Origin: an uncultured Bacillota bacterium | GTDB lineage: Bacteria > Bacillota_I > Bacilli_A > RF39 > UBA660 | Direction of reading: 5' to 3' | NCBI GenBank assembly: GCA_947383065.1 | Contig: CANDCB010000002.1 | Coordinates: 1 to 14,695, forward strand | Length of the DNA: 14,695 nucleotides | Shown: positions 8,168-14,673 of the stretch, piece after piece | How positions within the stretch are numbered: position 1 is the first letter of the stretch | Layout: the number at the start of each line of letters is the position of its first letter | Notes under the pieces: model-generated | What the model saw: the letters and a program-made list of their open reading frames with translations, nothing else | Told to the model about the DNA's origin: nothing | Database searches by the model: none | Translations under genes and position numbers: made by a program

Positions 8168-8232
8168 GTTAAAATATTAAAATAAATTATAAAATTATTA
8201 TAGCATATAATATCTTTAAAACTTTCATTAAT

Positions 8233-8263
8233 AAAAAAAAGAAATTCTAATTAATGAATTTCT
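8233..8263 (-). terminator. Rho-independent terminator after the 111-aa protein gene
   Basis: On the minus strand AGAAATTC pairs with GAATTTCT (8-bp perfect stem at 8240-8247 and 8256-8263, 8-base loop) and is followed by a run of T on the minus strand. It lies 14 bases after the stop codon. Confidence 0.75.
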
Positions 8264-8276
8264 ATTTATAATTTCT

Positions 8277-8612
8277 CTATAGATTTTCTACCGCTTGTCC
8301 AATAGCGTTTACACTTTTAGTTAAATTATCCAAACTTTGAAGTAAAGCAGTAGCATAACTTGCTAAACTATCTGCTATATCTAAATATATATTCTGAGTT
8401 TTACCTTTATATGATTCAAGATAATTTTTTAAATTATTAAATTGTGTAACAAGAGCTGGGCTATAATTACCCATAATTGCACTCATATCACCCAAATTTC
8501 TTGTAATTACATCCAAAATTTTATTTAATTGTACTAATTGCTCCTGAATTCTTGCTGATTGTCTCTGCAATTCTAATGGGATTGTTGCTTCCACTGTTCT
8601 TGATGCTGCCAT
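8277..8612 (-). CDS. Small helical protein of unknown function, WXG100-like in size (111 aa)
   Basis: No family recognised with confidence. The protein begins MAASRTVEATIPLELQRQS and is predicted to be helical throughout, with a likely turn at MGNYSPAL (residues 47-54) in the middle. This gives the two-helix hairpin expected of ESAT-6/WXG100-like type VII substrates or their small partners. The WxG tripeptide itself is absent, and I find no YxxxD/E signal at the C-terminus, so this is a resemblance only. It has no signal peptide, membrane segment or Cys. The ribosome site is strong (GGAAGGAGTG), and a strong terminator follows, which suggests good expression. It lies 75 bases downstream of the 128-residue gene. 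Confidence 0.75.
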   Translation of the reverse strand: MAASRTVEATIPLELQRQSARIQEQLVQLNKILDVITRNLGDMSAIMGNYSPALVTQFNNLKNYLESYKGKTQNIYLDIADSLASYATALLQSLDNLTKSVNAIGQAVENL

Positions 8613-8645
8613 AAAAATTTCACTCCTTCCACTATTTTATATTTT

Positions 8646-8669
8646 AAAAATAATAATCAACATTATTAT
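8646..8669 (-). terminator. Possible weak terminator or attenuator between the 128-aa and 111-aa genes
   Basis: On the minus strand ATAATAAT (8662-8669) pairs with ATTATTAT (8650-8657) around a GTTG loop and is followed by TTTT. The stem is all A-T, so it may only lower read-through into the next gene. Confidence 0.35.
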
Positions 8670-8687
8670 AATCTAATATAATTGCTC

Positions 8688-9074
8688 TTATTTTTTTTCA
8701 TAAACAGGACCTTTTTCATAAACAGGTCGTTGATATGCAACGTCATAGCCTACAGACTTTTTATCTGTCTTATAAAAATATTCTGTACCATTATTTTTTT
8801 CTTGTTCATCACAAAAATTCTCTACAGAAATCTCCAAATTTTGTAAACATAACCATAGCTCACTTAATACATTAGCTGCTTGCTCAGCTTTTTTAGATAA
8901 TTCACTACCAAATGCTGTACCAACTAAATTATAAGTATCAAGTGTTTTTCTAACATAATTAAAAGTATTTTTTATATCATGTAAATTTGTTCCACTACCA
9001 TCTTCTGTATTTTGACGAAAACTTTTAAAATCTTCACAATAACCTCTTAATTTTTCAATTTCTTGATTAGTCAT
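8688..9074 (-). CDS. Small helical protein with a short tandem-repeat tail (128 aa)
   Basis: No family recognised. Residues 1-95 look helical: a polar first segment, a Gly-containing break (GSGTNLHD, residues 26-33), then a long helix that includes LSELWLCLQNLE. The last 35 residues are different: polar, with six Tyr, ending in PVYEKGPVYEKK, a perfect repeat of PVYEK. No signal peptide or membrane helix is present. The ribosome site GGAGAGGAG is strong. The gene lies 83 bases downstream of the DUF5305-like membrane protein. The overall plan (helical hairpin plus a flexible tail) would suit an adaptor or a secreted substrate, but nothing in the sequence proves either. Confidence 0.7.
   Translation of the reverse strand: MTNQEIEKLRGYCEDFKSFRQNTEDGSGTNLHDIKNTFNYVRKTLDTYNLVGTAFGSELSKKAEQAANVLSELWLCLQNLEISVENFCDEQEKNNGTEYFYKTDKKSVGYDVAYQRPVYEKGPVYEKK
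8694..8729 (-). repeat. Two 18-base tandem repeats at the 3' end of the 128-aa gene
   Basis: Copies at 8694-8711 and 8712-8729 differ at two bases. They are in frame and encode the two PVYEK(G/K) units, so this is a small in-frame duplication of six codons. Confidence 0.8.
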
Positions 9075-9157
9075 TTATATACTCCTCTCCTACTATAAAC
9101 AGTTTAACACAAACTATAAAAAAAGTCTCTATAAAAACAAATATATACATAAATTAT

Positions 9158-10285
9158 TTACAAATCTATATCACAACTCTTTAAAACATACCTATACAAA
9201 TTATTTTCACTTAATATAATAAAAACACATTTTTGATTTCTTACTATCTCATTATAAAGAATTGGTTTATCTAATATCATCGCTGCATCTACTAATTCTT
9301 TAAAACTTGAACAATTTAAAATCTTATAATCTTCAAAATGAGGTAATTCCTTACAATTTACAATTTTTTTATCATATTTATTTAAAATCCTTCGTAAAAC
9401 TTGATTATATTTACTTTTTTTAGGAATTGTTCTTAAAATAAAAGATAAAACTATTAAAATAAAAATCGTATCTATTACAAGTAAAATAATACTTAAATAT
9501 AAAGATAATTTATTAACTAATATAGGTGAACTTTCTTCTTTATGAACACCTTTATTATCTATATTATTCTCCATTGAAATAACTACTTCATTAGTTGCAA
9601 GCGGAATATTTACAATCATTTCTTGATTACTAATAACTGGATTTTTAAATTCTTCATTATCAATTACTATTGTAATAAACATTTTTATCTTTAAACTACC
9701 AATAATATTTTCCCCATATTTATTAATCATTGCTAAGGCTAAATTATTATAATAATCATAATCCAAATTAACATTTTGCTTAATATTTAATTCCTGAGTA
9801 TTCTCAATCTTATTTTCTACTAAATCAATTAAATTAAATTGATTTTTTGATACAATATTTCCATTAAAACTATTCTTTAGCTCCATTAAAGCCTCAACAT
9901 AATAAGTATATGAAATATTAGAATTTTTTTCTATTTTATATATATAATTTAAATCAGTACTTATATCATCAATAATTTCAGAAATATAACTATCATTAGG
10001 AATTAAAGCCCCTACTTCAAACAAATTATCCTCAAGTAATTTAACATTATAATCTATACTACCATATTCTTTATATGCTAAAGAATTATCAGTTGATTTT
10101 TGAAAACTAGAATTATAAAAATTATATGACATAATAGCAATTATAATAATTCCAATAAACATTACAATAATTCTTAAATTATAAGATAAATAAAAATAAA
10201 TACTTTTATCAATATGTTTATCCCGTACATTAAACACTTTTTTCATTTTAGCAAAATCTTCATCTTTAATTTTGCTTTTTCTCAT
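9158..10285 (-). CDS. DUF5305-like bitopic membrane protein
   Basis: A membrane protein of unknown role. Counting from the ATG at 10283-10285, 375 residues: a basic cytoplasmic N-terminus, a membrane helix at about 36-56, an extracytoplasmic domain of about 200 residues, a second helix at about 260-285 and a cytoplasmic C-terminal domain of about 90. The outer domain opens with DYNVKLLEDNLFEVG and IPNDSYISEIID followed by LNYIYKIE. The tail has ILNKYDKKIV, SSFKELVDAA and PILYNEI. Both stretches fit my memory of the DUF5305 family of bacteria and archaea, whose genes often lie beside signal peptidase I and TasA-like genes. I chose this ATG because AAGGGTG is six bases upstream; the in-frame GTG at 10294 overlaps that site. 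The gene starts 13 bases after the exported protein gene, so they form one operon. Confidence 0.72.
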   Translation of the reverse strand: MRKSKIKDEDFAKMKKVFNVRDKHIDKSIYFYLSYNLRIIVMFIGIIIIAIMSYNFYNSSFQKSTDNSLAYKEYGSIDYNVKLLEDNLFEVGALIPNDSYISEIIDDISTDLNYIYKIEKNSNISYTYYVEALMELKNSFNGNIVSKNQFNLIDLVENKIENTQELNIKQNVNLDYDYYNNLALAMINKYGENIIGSLKIKMFITIVIDNEEFKNPVISNQEMIVNIPLATNEVVISMENNIDNKGVHKEESSPILVNKLSLYLSIILLVIDTIFILIVLSFILRTIPKKSKYNQVLRRILNKYDKKIVNCKELPHFEDYKILNCSSFKELVDAAMILDKPILYNEIVRNQKCVFIILSENNLYRYVLKSCDIDL

Positions 10286-10298
10286 AATTCTCACCCTT

Positions 10299-10826
10299 TT
10301 ATTCTTTTTCTAAAACTATACTTATATTAATATCATTTAATGATATAGCTTCTATATTACCTTCTTCATTTACTAAAGGATTTTTATAAGTAGTAATAAC
10401 ATCAATTTTATTTATTGAATTACTTTTTATAATTTTATTTTCTGGCAGACCTTTAATTAAAATATCTATATTATCTTGATAATTCTCATATCCTGTTATA
10501 TTTATATCTTTTATTCTAGCATTAGTATTACCAATATTTTCTAAAACAAATTGAAACTGTGTAAAATCATTCACATTACTTAAAGAAATTCCATAAGATA
10601 TTTTATCTTGGTTTATTAAAGGATTTTTTAATACAACTATATCTTTTCCATCAACAAATATATCTGTAACATCTTTTATTGATACATCAAACTTTTCCTT
10701 AACGATTGTAGCCATTCCTGTATAAGAATAAGTTGTAGTTAAAGCAGTTAAACTAATTAAAAGACTTAAGAAAGCAACAATTAAACCTAACGTTTGATAT
10801 GTCTTTATTTTTTTTATTTCCTTCAT
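10299..10826 (-). CDS. Exported protein of TasA/SipW-dependent type (one N-terminal membrane segment)
   Basis: A 175-residue protein with a basic start (MKEIKKIK), a hydrophobic segment at about 12-33 (TLGLIVAFLSLLISLTALTTT) and a beta-rich outer part. The outer part contains FDVSIKDV, YGISLSN and FTQFQFVLENIGNTNARIKDINITG. The pattern 'f.F.v.N.Gn.nA.i' after an N-terminal hydrophobic segment is what I expect from short TasA/CalY-like or SipW-dependent exported proteins with an immunoglobulin-like fold. No cleavage site is certain, so it may stay membrane-anchored. No SipW-type signal peptidase is encoded in the window. It is the first gene after a good promoter (10847-10875) and is followed by the DUF5305-like gene, a common partner of such proteins. 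The ribosome site is AGGTG. Confidence 0.6.
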   Translation of the reverse strand: MKEIKKIKTYQTLGLIVAFLSLLISLTALTTTYSYTGMATIVKEKFDVSIKDVTDIFVDGKDIVVLKNPLINQDKISYGISLSNVNDFTQFQFVLENIGNTNARIKDINITGYENYQDNIDILIKGLPENKIIKSNSINKIDVITTYKNPLVNEEGNIEAISLNDINISIVLEKE

Positions 10827-10846
10827 ACTGCACCTACTTTATATCA

Positions 10847-10875
10847 AGTATACCATTTATAAAAAACACTGACAA
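10847..10875 (-). promoter_or_regulatory. Promoter for the exported-protein/DUF5305 operon
   Basis: On the minus strand TTGTCA (10870-10875), a 17-base spacer and TATACT (10847-10852): five of six matches in each box. The ATG at 10826 is 20 bases further on. It lies directly after the ffh terminator, so this operon is probably independent of ffh. Confidence 0.65.
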
Positions 10876-10892
10876 TAAATTTTATAATTAAC

Positions 10893-10934
10893 AAAAAAAG
10901 AATAAATATAACTTCTTTAAAATTATATCTATTC
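10893..10934 (-). terminator. Rho-independent terminator after ffh
   Basis: On the minus strand a 15-bp stem (10920-10934 with 10900-10914, two G-U pairs) with a 5-base loop is followed by seven T. It starts seven bases past the ffh stop codon. Confidence 0.82.
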
Positions 10935-10940
10935 TCGTAT

Positions 10941-12248
10941 TTAAAATGGAAGCTTCATATTTCCACTACTCATCATTTTCATCATTTTTTTCATTTCCTC
11001 AAACTGTTTTAAAAGACGATTTATTTCGGCTACATCTCGACCACAACCTTTACTTATACGTTGTTTTCTTGTCGCCTTTAAAACTTCAGGATGTTTTCTT
11101 TCATAAGGCGTCATTGAAAGAATTATCGCTTCAATATGAGCCATATCTTTAGGATTTATACTTACATTATTAAGTCCCATTTTACGTGCTTGTGGAAGCA
11201 TTTTTATTATATTTTCTAAAGGTCCTAATTTTCTTATTTGTTTTAAATTTGCTAAGAAATCTTCTAAATCATATTTTCCACTTAACATTTTCTTTGCCTG
11301 ATTTTCTGCATCTTCTTCAGAAATCAAACCTTCAACCTTTTCCGCAATTGATAAAACATCTCCCATATCTAATATACGATTTGCCATGCGTTCAGGATAA
11401 AATGCTGACAAACCATCTAACTTCTCTGAATCACCAACAAACTTTATAGGTACATTCGTTAAATGTCTTACTGATAAAGCAACTCCACCTTTTGTATCAC
11501 CATCCATTTTAGTTAAAATACACCCAGTTAAAGATAATTTATCATTAAAACCTTTTATAACATTTATGGCATCCTGTCCCATCATCGCATCAATAACTAA
11601 TAAAACTTCTTCAGGATGGCAAAGATTTGTAATTCCCTCTAATTCATCCATTAGATTTAAATCAATATGTAAACGTCCAGCCGTATCAATAATTACACAA
11701 TCATGATTATTTTCTTTAGCAAATTCTAAAGCATGCGCAATAATTTCATTAACATTTATTTTTCCTTCAGTATAAACAGGTATATTAAGTTGTTTACCAA
11801 CAGTTTGTAATTGTTCAATTGCTGCAGGTCGATAAATATCACAAGCAACTAAAAGAGGTTTTTTAGCATGTTTTTTTCTTAAATAATTAGCTAACTTTCC
11901 ACATGTAGTTGTCTTTCCACTTCCTTGTAACCCAACTAACATCAAAATAGGTGGATTTCCATCCAATTTTAATGGTTCTGCTTCTTTTCCTAATAAATCA
12001 ATTAATTCATCTTTAACAATTTTTATAAACAACTCATCCGGCTTAATAGATTTAGCTACATCCATTCCTAAAGCTTTTTCTTTTACATTAGCAATAAACT
12101 CTTTTACAACTTGATAATTAACATCAGCTTCTAGCAAAGCCATTCTAATCTCACGCATAGCTTCAGTTATATTTTCTTCTGTTATTCTTCCCATTCCTCG
12201 TATATTTTTAATAGCTTTGGATAATCTATCCCCCATATATTCAAACAT
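10941..12248 (-). CDS. ffh: Signal recognition particle protein Ffh (SRP54)
   Basis: The GTPase of the signal recognition particle. It binds SRP RNA and signal sequences at the ribosome and docks with FtsY at the membrane. The N domain covers about residues 1-90. The G domain has GLQGSGKT at 106-113, DTAGR at 188-192 and TKMDGD at 246-251. The methionine-rich M domain runs from about 327 and has the RNA-binding block RISKGCGRDVAEIN near 397-410 and the Met run KKMMKMMSSGNMK at the end. The 435 residues are normal length. AAAGGAG precedes the ATG, and an extended -10 promoter lies at 12273-12281. FtsY, its receptor, is encoded about 2.2 kb upstream on the same strand. Between them are ylxM, a methyltransferase and tmk. 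Confidence 0.98.
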   Translation of the reverse strand: MFEYMGDRLSKAIKNIRGMGRITEENITEAMREIRMALLEADVNYQVVKEFIANVKEKALGMDVAKSIKPDELFIKIVKDELIDLLGKEAEPLKLDGNPPILMLVGLQGSGKTTTCGKLANYLRKKHAKKPLLVACDIYRPAAIEQLQTVGKQLNIPVYTEGKINVNEIIAHALEFAKENNHDCVIIDTAGRLHIDLNLMDELEGITNLCHPEEVLLVIDAMMGQDAINVIKGFNDKLSLTGCILTKMDGDTKGGVALSVRHLTNVPIKFVGDSEKLDGLSAFYPERMANRILDMGDVLSIAEKVEGLISEEDAENQAKKMLSGKYDLEDFLANLKQIRKLGPLENIIKMLPQARKMGLNNVSINPKDMAHIEAIILSMTPYERKHPEVLKATRKQRISKGCGRDVAEINRLLKQFEEMKKMMKMMSSGNMKLPF

Positions 12249-12272
12249 TATAAAATCTCCTTTACTCGAATT

Positions 12273-12281
12273 ATTATAACA
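12273..12281 (-). promoter_or_regulatory. Extended -10 promoter for ffh
   Basis: The minus strand reads TGTTATAAT, 24 bases before the ffh ATG. The -35 region is poor. The same nine bases form the sortase promoter. It follows the tmk terminator, so ffh has its own transcription start. Confidence 0.55.
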
Positions 12282-12311
12282 TGTCTAACATTAATTAGTA
12301 AATTAATAGCT

Positions 12312-12369
12312 AAAAAAGATAGAACAATTTAAACCAGTCATAAAAATAAACGAGTTCAATTATCCTATC
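12312..12369 (-). terminator. Long imperfect hairpin terminator after tmk
   Basis: On the minus strand the arms at 12347-12369 and 12318-12340 pair over 23 positions with several G-U pairs and three mismatches around a short AU-rich loop, and six T (12312-12317) follow directly. It is longer than the other terminators here and could also have a structural or regulatory role. Confidence 0.6.
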
Positions 12370-12375
12370 TAAATA

Positions 12376-13080
12376 TTATTTTTTGGTAATACCTAATTCC
12401 TTACAAACAATTTTAAACACTTCTTCTTGAATATCTTCAATATCACGAAGATTACCACTCTTATCTATACAATTTATTTTCTTATAATTATGTATTTTAG
12501 CCAATTCTAAATAAGCATGTTCAGCATTTCTTATATGTAAAACACTTGCTTCATGTTGATCACCAGGTTCTTTACGACCATTTCTAAGTTCTGCCACTTT
12601 TTTATAAGGCATATACAAAAATATAGTAAAATCTGGTTTAGGTAATTCTAAAAAACCATACTCTAATGCCGCTAAACTTTCGTATAATTTTAATCTTTCT
12701 TCCTTGTCAAAAATTTTTCCACCTTGATGTCCCATATTACTTTCAACATAACGATCTAAAACTACATCTATTCCTTGATTTATCAAATCAAGAATTTTAT
12801 CACGATTATATCTTCGATCAGCTGCGTAATATAAAGATGCAACTTTAGGATCAACATTAGCCGCTCCTTCTGGAAAATATCCTTCACAAATATGTTTCTT
12901 ACCTAAATAAGGCCCTCCTACTATTTTTCCAGTTGGAGTTTCATATGCTGGAAAACTTAATCTTTCAATCTTCCTTCCTTCACGTCTTAAAGACTGAACT
13001 AAAAGACTTGTTTGTGTTTCTTTCCCAGAACAATCTGTTCCTTCAATAACAATAATTTTTCCTTTCTTTATTTCTTCCAT
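12376..13080 (-). CDS. tmk: Thymidylate (dTMP) kinase
   Basis: Phosphorylates dTMP to dTDP with ATP for DNA synthesis. The P-loop is EGTDCSGKET at 13-22, a thymidylate-kinase form of the Walker A motif (the family usually has EGxDGAGKTT or GTDSSGKET). Further motifs are FPAYE at 43-47, YYAADRRYNRD at 84-94 and the catalytic DRY at 109-111 followed by a gap and GHQGGK. A lid region with RNGRKEPGDQHE lies at about 166-177. The 234 residues are slightly longer than the E. coli enzyme. The gene lies 85 bases downstream of the methyltransferase and has a terminator after it. Its place between ylxM and ffh is unusual; tmk is more often near holB or recR. Confidence 0.9.
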   Translation of the reverse strand: MEEIKKGKIIVIEGTDCSGKETQTSLLVQSLRREGRKIERLSFPAYETPTGKIVGGPYLGKKHICEGYFPEGAANVDPKVASLYYAADRRYNRDKILDLINQGIDVVLDRYVESNMGHQGGKIFDKEERLKLYESLAALEYGFLELPKPDFTIFLYMPYKKVAELRNGRKEPGDQHEASVLHIRNAEHAYLELAKIHNYKKINCIDKSGNLRDIEDIQEEVFKIVCKELGITKK

Positions 13081-13121
13081 TTTTCTCTACCTACCTTTAA
13101 TAATATTATAATAACATATTT

Positions 13122-13143
13122 CTTTTAATATTAAAAGCGTCAA
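13122..13143 (-). promoter_or_regulatory. Candidate -35 box next to a perfect 16-bp palindrome upstream of tmk
   Basis: On the minus strand TTGACG (13138-13143) is followed directly by the palindrome CTTTTAATATTAAAAG (13122-13137). A good TATAAT lies downstream, but not at the standard 17-base distance from this -35, so the promoter is uncertain. The palindrome could be an operator or chance in AT-rich DNA. Confidence 0.3.
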
Positions 13144-13165
13144 AAATACACAAGTTACATTTTAT

Positions 13166-14131
13166 CTAGTTTTCTTTTTGTGGATTATAAGCATATATTT
13201 TCTTATATCTAACTTCAATTTCATAATTAGAATTAGCTTCTTTTATTAATTTAGTTAAAACTCTTAAATCATCTAAGGAGTGATAACAACAAATAGCTAA
13301 TTTAGGTGAAAATAGACGCAAAGTTCTTCTTGCTCCCTCAAGCATTAATCTTTCCGCCCCTTCTATATCAGCTTTTATAAAATCAACTCTATTTAATTTC
13401 TGATCTAAAACAAAACTATCAACTGTCGTTGTTTTTACTGTAGTTACATTAGAAGAAGCTGCATCTTGTACTAAACAATTACAAGAAGGAGCCTCATTTA
13501 ACTTAAAATAGGAACTTCCATTAAAATTCGAAACAGCTTTTTCTATCACTTTAATATTTTCATCAATCATTGCTAAACGTTTTAAGTATCTATTAACTAC
13601 CTGCGTAGTTGGTTCAAAAGCAAAAACACTACACCCTTTAGCACTCGCTAAACTCGAAAATAAACCATAATTAGCTCCTAAATCTAAAACAACATCACCT
13701 TTTGTTAAAGAAACTCTATGATATTCATATGGGCCTTCTAAATATGGAATATCTTCATTTTCTCCTGTAATAGAAGGCATAATTATATCTAAAAATTCTG
13801 CTTTAAAACATTTATAATCCTCTAAAAATGGACAAGGAATATTTATTGTTATCCCATTTACTACAATAGAATAAAAATTCCCTTTCTTATACTGTCTTAA
13901 CCAATCTATAAAAGAAGTATAATCAGCATTAACTGTTTTAAATGTTCCTAAAACATATTTTCTCAACAAAGACCTTTTTATATCAAGCCAATAAATATAG
14001 TAATATGGATCATCACTTTCCAAATCACTATGTAACAAACTTTCTTTAATTCTTGTGTAAATACTACCTTTTGGTAACCTCGCAAGTAATTGCCACTTTA
14101 AAAAATTAAGTTCACTATTTAACTTATCCAT
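13166..14131 (-). CDS. FkbM-family SAM-dependent methyltransferase
   Basis: A predicted S-adenosylmethionine-dependent O-methyltransferase. The C-terminal two thirds carry the family motifs: VLDLGANYG at 148-156 (SAM-binding motif I), AFEPT at 171-175, IKADIEGAE at 252-260 and the region CCYHSLDD at 281-288. The first 130 residues are less conserved and contain no signal peptide. Family members act mostly on sugars, polyketides or secondary metabolites, so the substrate cannot be inferred. The start overlaps the end of ylxM by eight bases, which suggests translational coupling. A cell-surface glycan role would be more typical for this family than anything tied to SRP, so its position inside the ftsY-ylxM-ffh block is odd. 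It ends in TAG. Confidence 0.85.
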   Translation of the reverse strand: MDKLNSELNFLKWQLLARLPKGSIYTRIKESLLHSDLESDDPYYYIYWLDIKRSLLRKYVLGTFKTVNADYTSFIDWLRQYKKGNFYSIVVNGITINIPCPFLEDYKCFKAEFLDIIMPSITGENEDIPYLEGPYEYHRVSLTKGDVVLDLGANYGLFSSLASAKGCSVFAFEPTTQVVNRYLKRLAMIDENIKVIEKAVSNFNGSSYFKLNEAPSCNCLVQDAASSNVTTVKTTTVDSFVLDQKLNRVDFIKADIEGAERLMLEGARRTLRLFSPKLAICCYHSLDDLRVLTKLIKEANSNYEIEVRYKKIYAYNPQKEN

Positions 14132-14423
14132 TTATAACTTCCAAAAGAACTTCTTTTACTTTTTCTATATTATTATAAGATAATATTTCAGTTAACTTTA
14201 GTTTAATAGAATACATTCCTAATTTATTTTCATAATTAATCAATTTATCTATAACTGTTTTTAAAGTCTTTTGAACAGCACTACGAGAAACATTATTATT
14301 TTCAGCTATTTCAGATAAAGAAAAATTTTCATGATAATAATCCTTAAAAGTACTTTGCTCTTTTAAAGTTAAAAGTTCACCATATATATCATACAAATTA
14401 TTATAAAAAATAAAATCTTCCAT
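14124..14423 (-). CDS. ylxM: YlxM, UPF0122 helix-turn-helix protein
   Basis: A small DNA- or RNA-binding-like protein encoded with SRP genes in most Bacillota; it has been linked to SRP function. The 99 residues show the family pattern LTLKEQSTFKDYYHENFSLS and a helix-turn-helix, EIAENNNVSRSAVQKTLKTV, at about residues 38-57, like sigma-70 region 4. The ATG shares one base with the ftsY stop codon (TAATG), so the two are translationally coupled. Its own end overlaps the methyltransferase start by eight bases. Length and sequence look normal. Confidence 0.92.
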   Translation of the reverse strand: MEDFIFYNNLYDIYGELLTLKEQSTFKDYYHENFSLSEIAENNNVSRSAVQKTLKTVIDKLINYENKLGMYSIKLKLTEILSYNNIEKVKEVLLEVING

Positions 14424-14673
14424 TACATCAAATCCTTAAATAATCCATAAATATAATTTTCAATATCAAATGTTTTTAAATCAGTCATTTTTTCTCCTAA
14501 ACCTATAAATTTAACTGGTAAATTCACTTCATCCTTAATAGCTAATACAATACCACCTTTAGCAGTACCATCTAATTTCGTTAAAACTATCCCTGTAATA
14601 TTAGTTATTTCTTTAAAAGCTTTAGCTTGACTAATTCCATTTTGTCCAGTTGTTGCATCTATGACTAAAAGCG
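14423..14673 (-). CDS. ftsY: FtsY, SRP receptor (C-terminal 82 residues only)
   Basis: The GTPase receptor that docks SRP-bound ribosomes at the membrane. Only the end of the NG domain is present: [12 protein letters not shown], then [14 protein letters not shown] (the G4 motif TKLDG) and the closing motif [15 protein letters not shown], finishing GLFKDLM. DATTGQ and [10 protein letters not shown] are specific to FtsY; the nearby ffh has DAMMGQ and TKMDGDTKGG. The genuine reading frame runs from 14671 down to the stop at 14423-14425. The two bases 14672-14673 may belong to the gene, but from 14674 on the sequence is adapter. The gene must continue beyond the true genome position, and its start is not in the window. 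Confidence 0.95.

Noticed and set aside
8277..8612. Bona fide WXG100 (ESAT-6) protein
   Set aside because: Size and hairpin shape fit, but the WxG motif and the YxxxD/E signal are absent and no type VII ATPase is nearby; kept only as a resemblance.
10946..11449. Plus-strand open frames opposite ffh
   Set aside because: They mirror the conserved ffh sequence, have unnatural Leu/Phe/Ser-rich composition and no ribosome sites.
12666..12848. Plus-strand open frame opposite tmk
   Set aside because: Fully inside tmk; a shadow of AT-rich coding sequence.
1..14673. CRISPR arrays, tRNA, rRNA, insertion sequences
   Set aside because: No spaced direct repeats, cloverleaf-like segments, conserved rRNA stretches, transposase motifs or terminal inverted repeats were seen.
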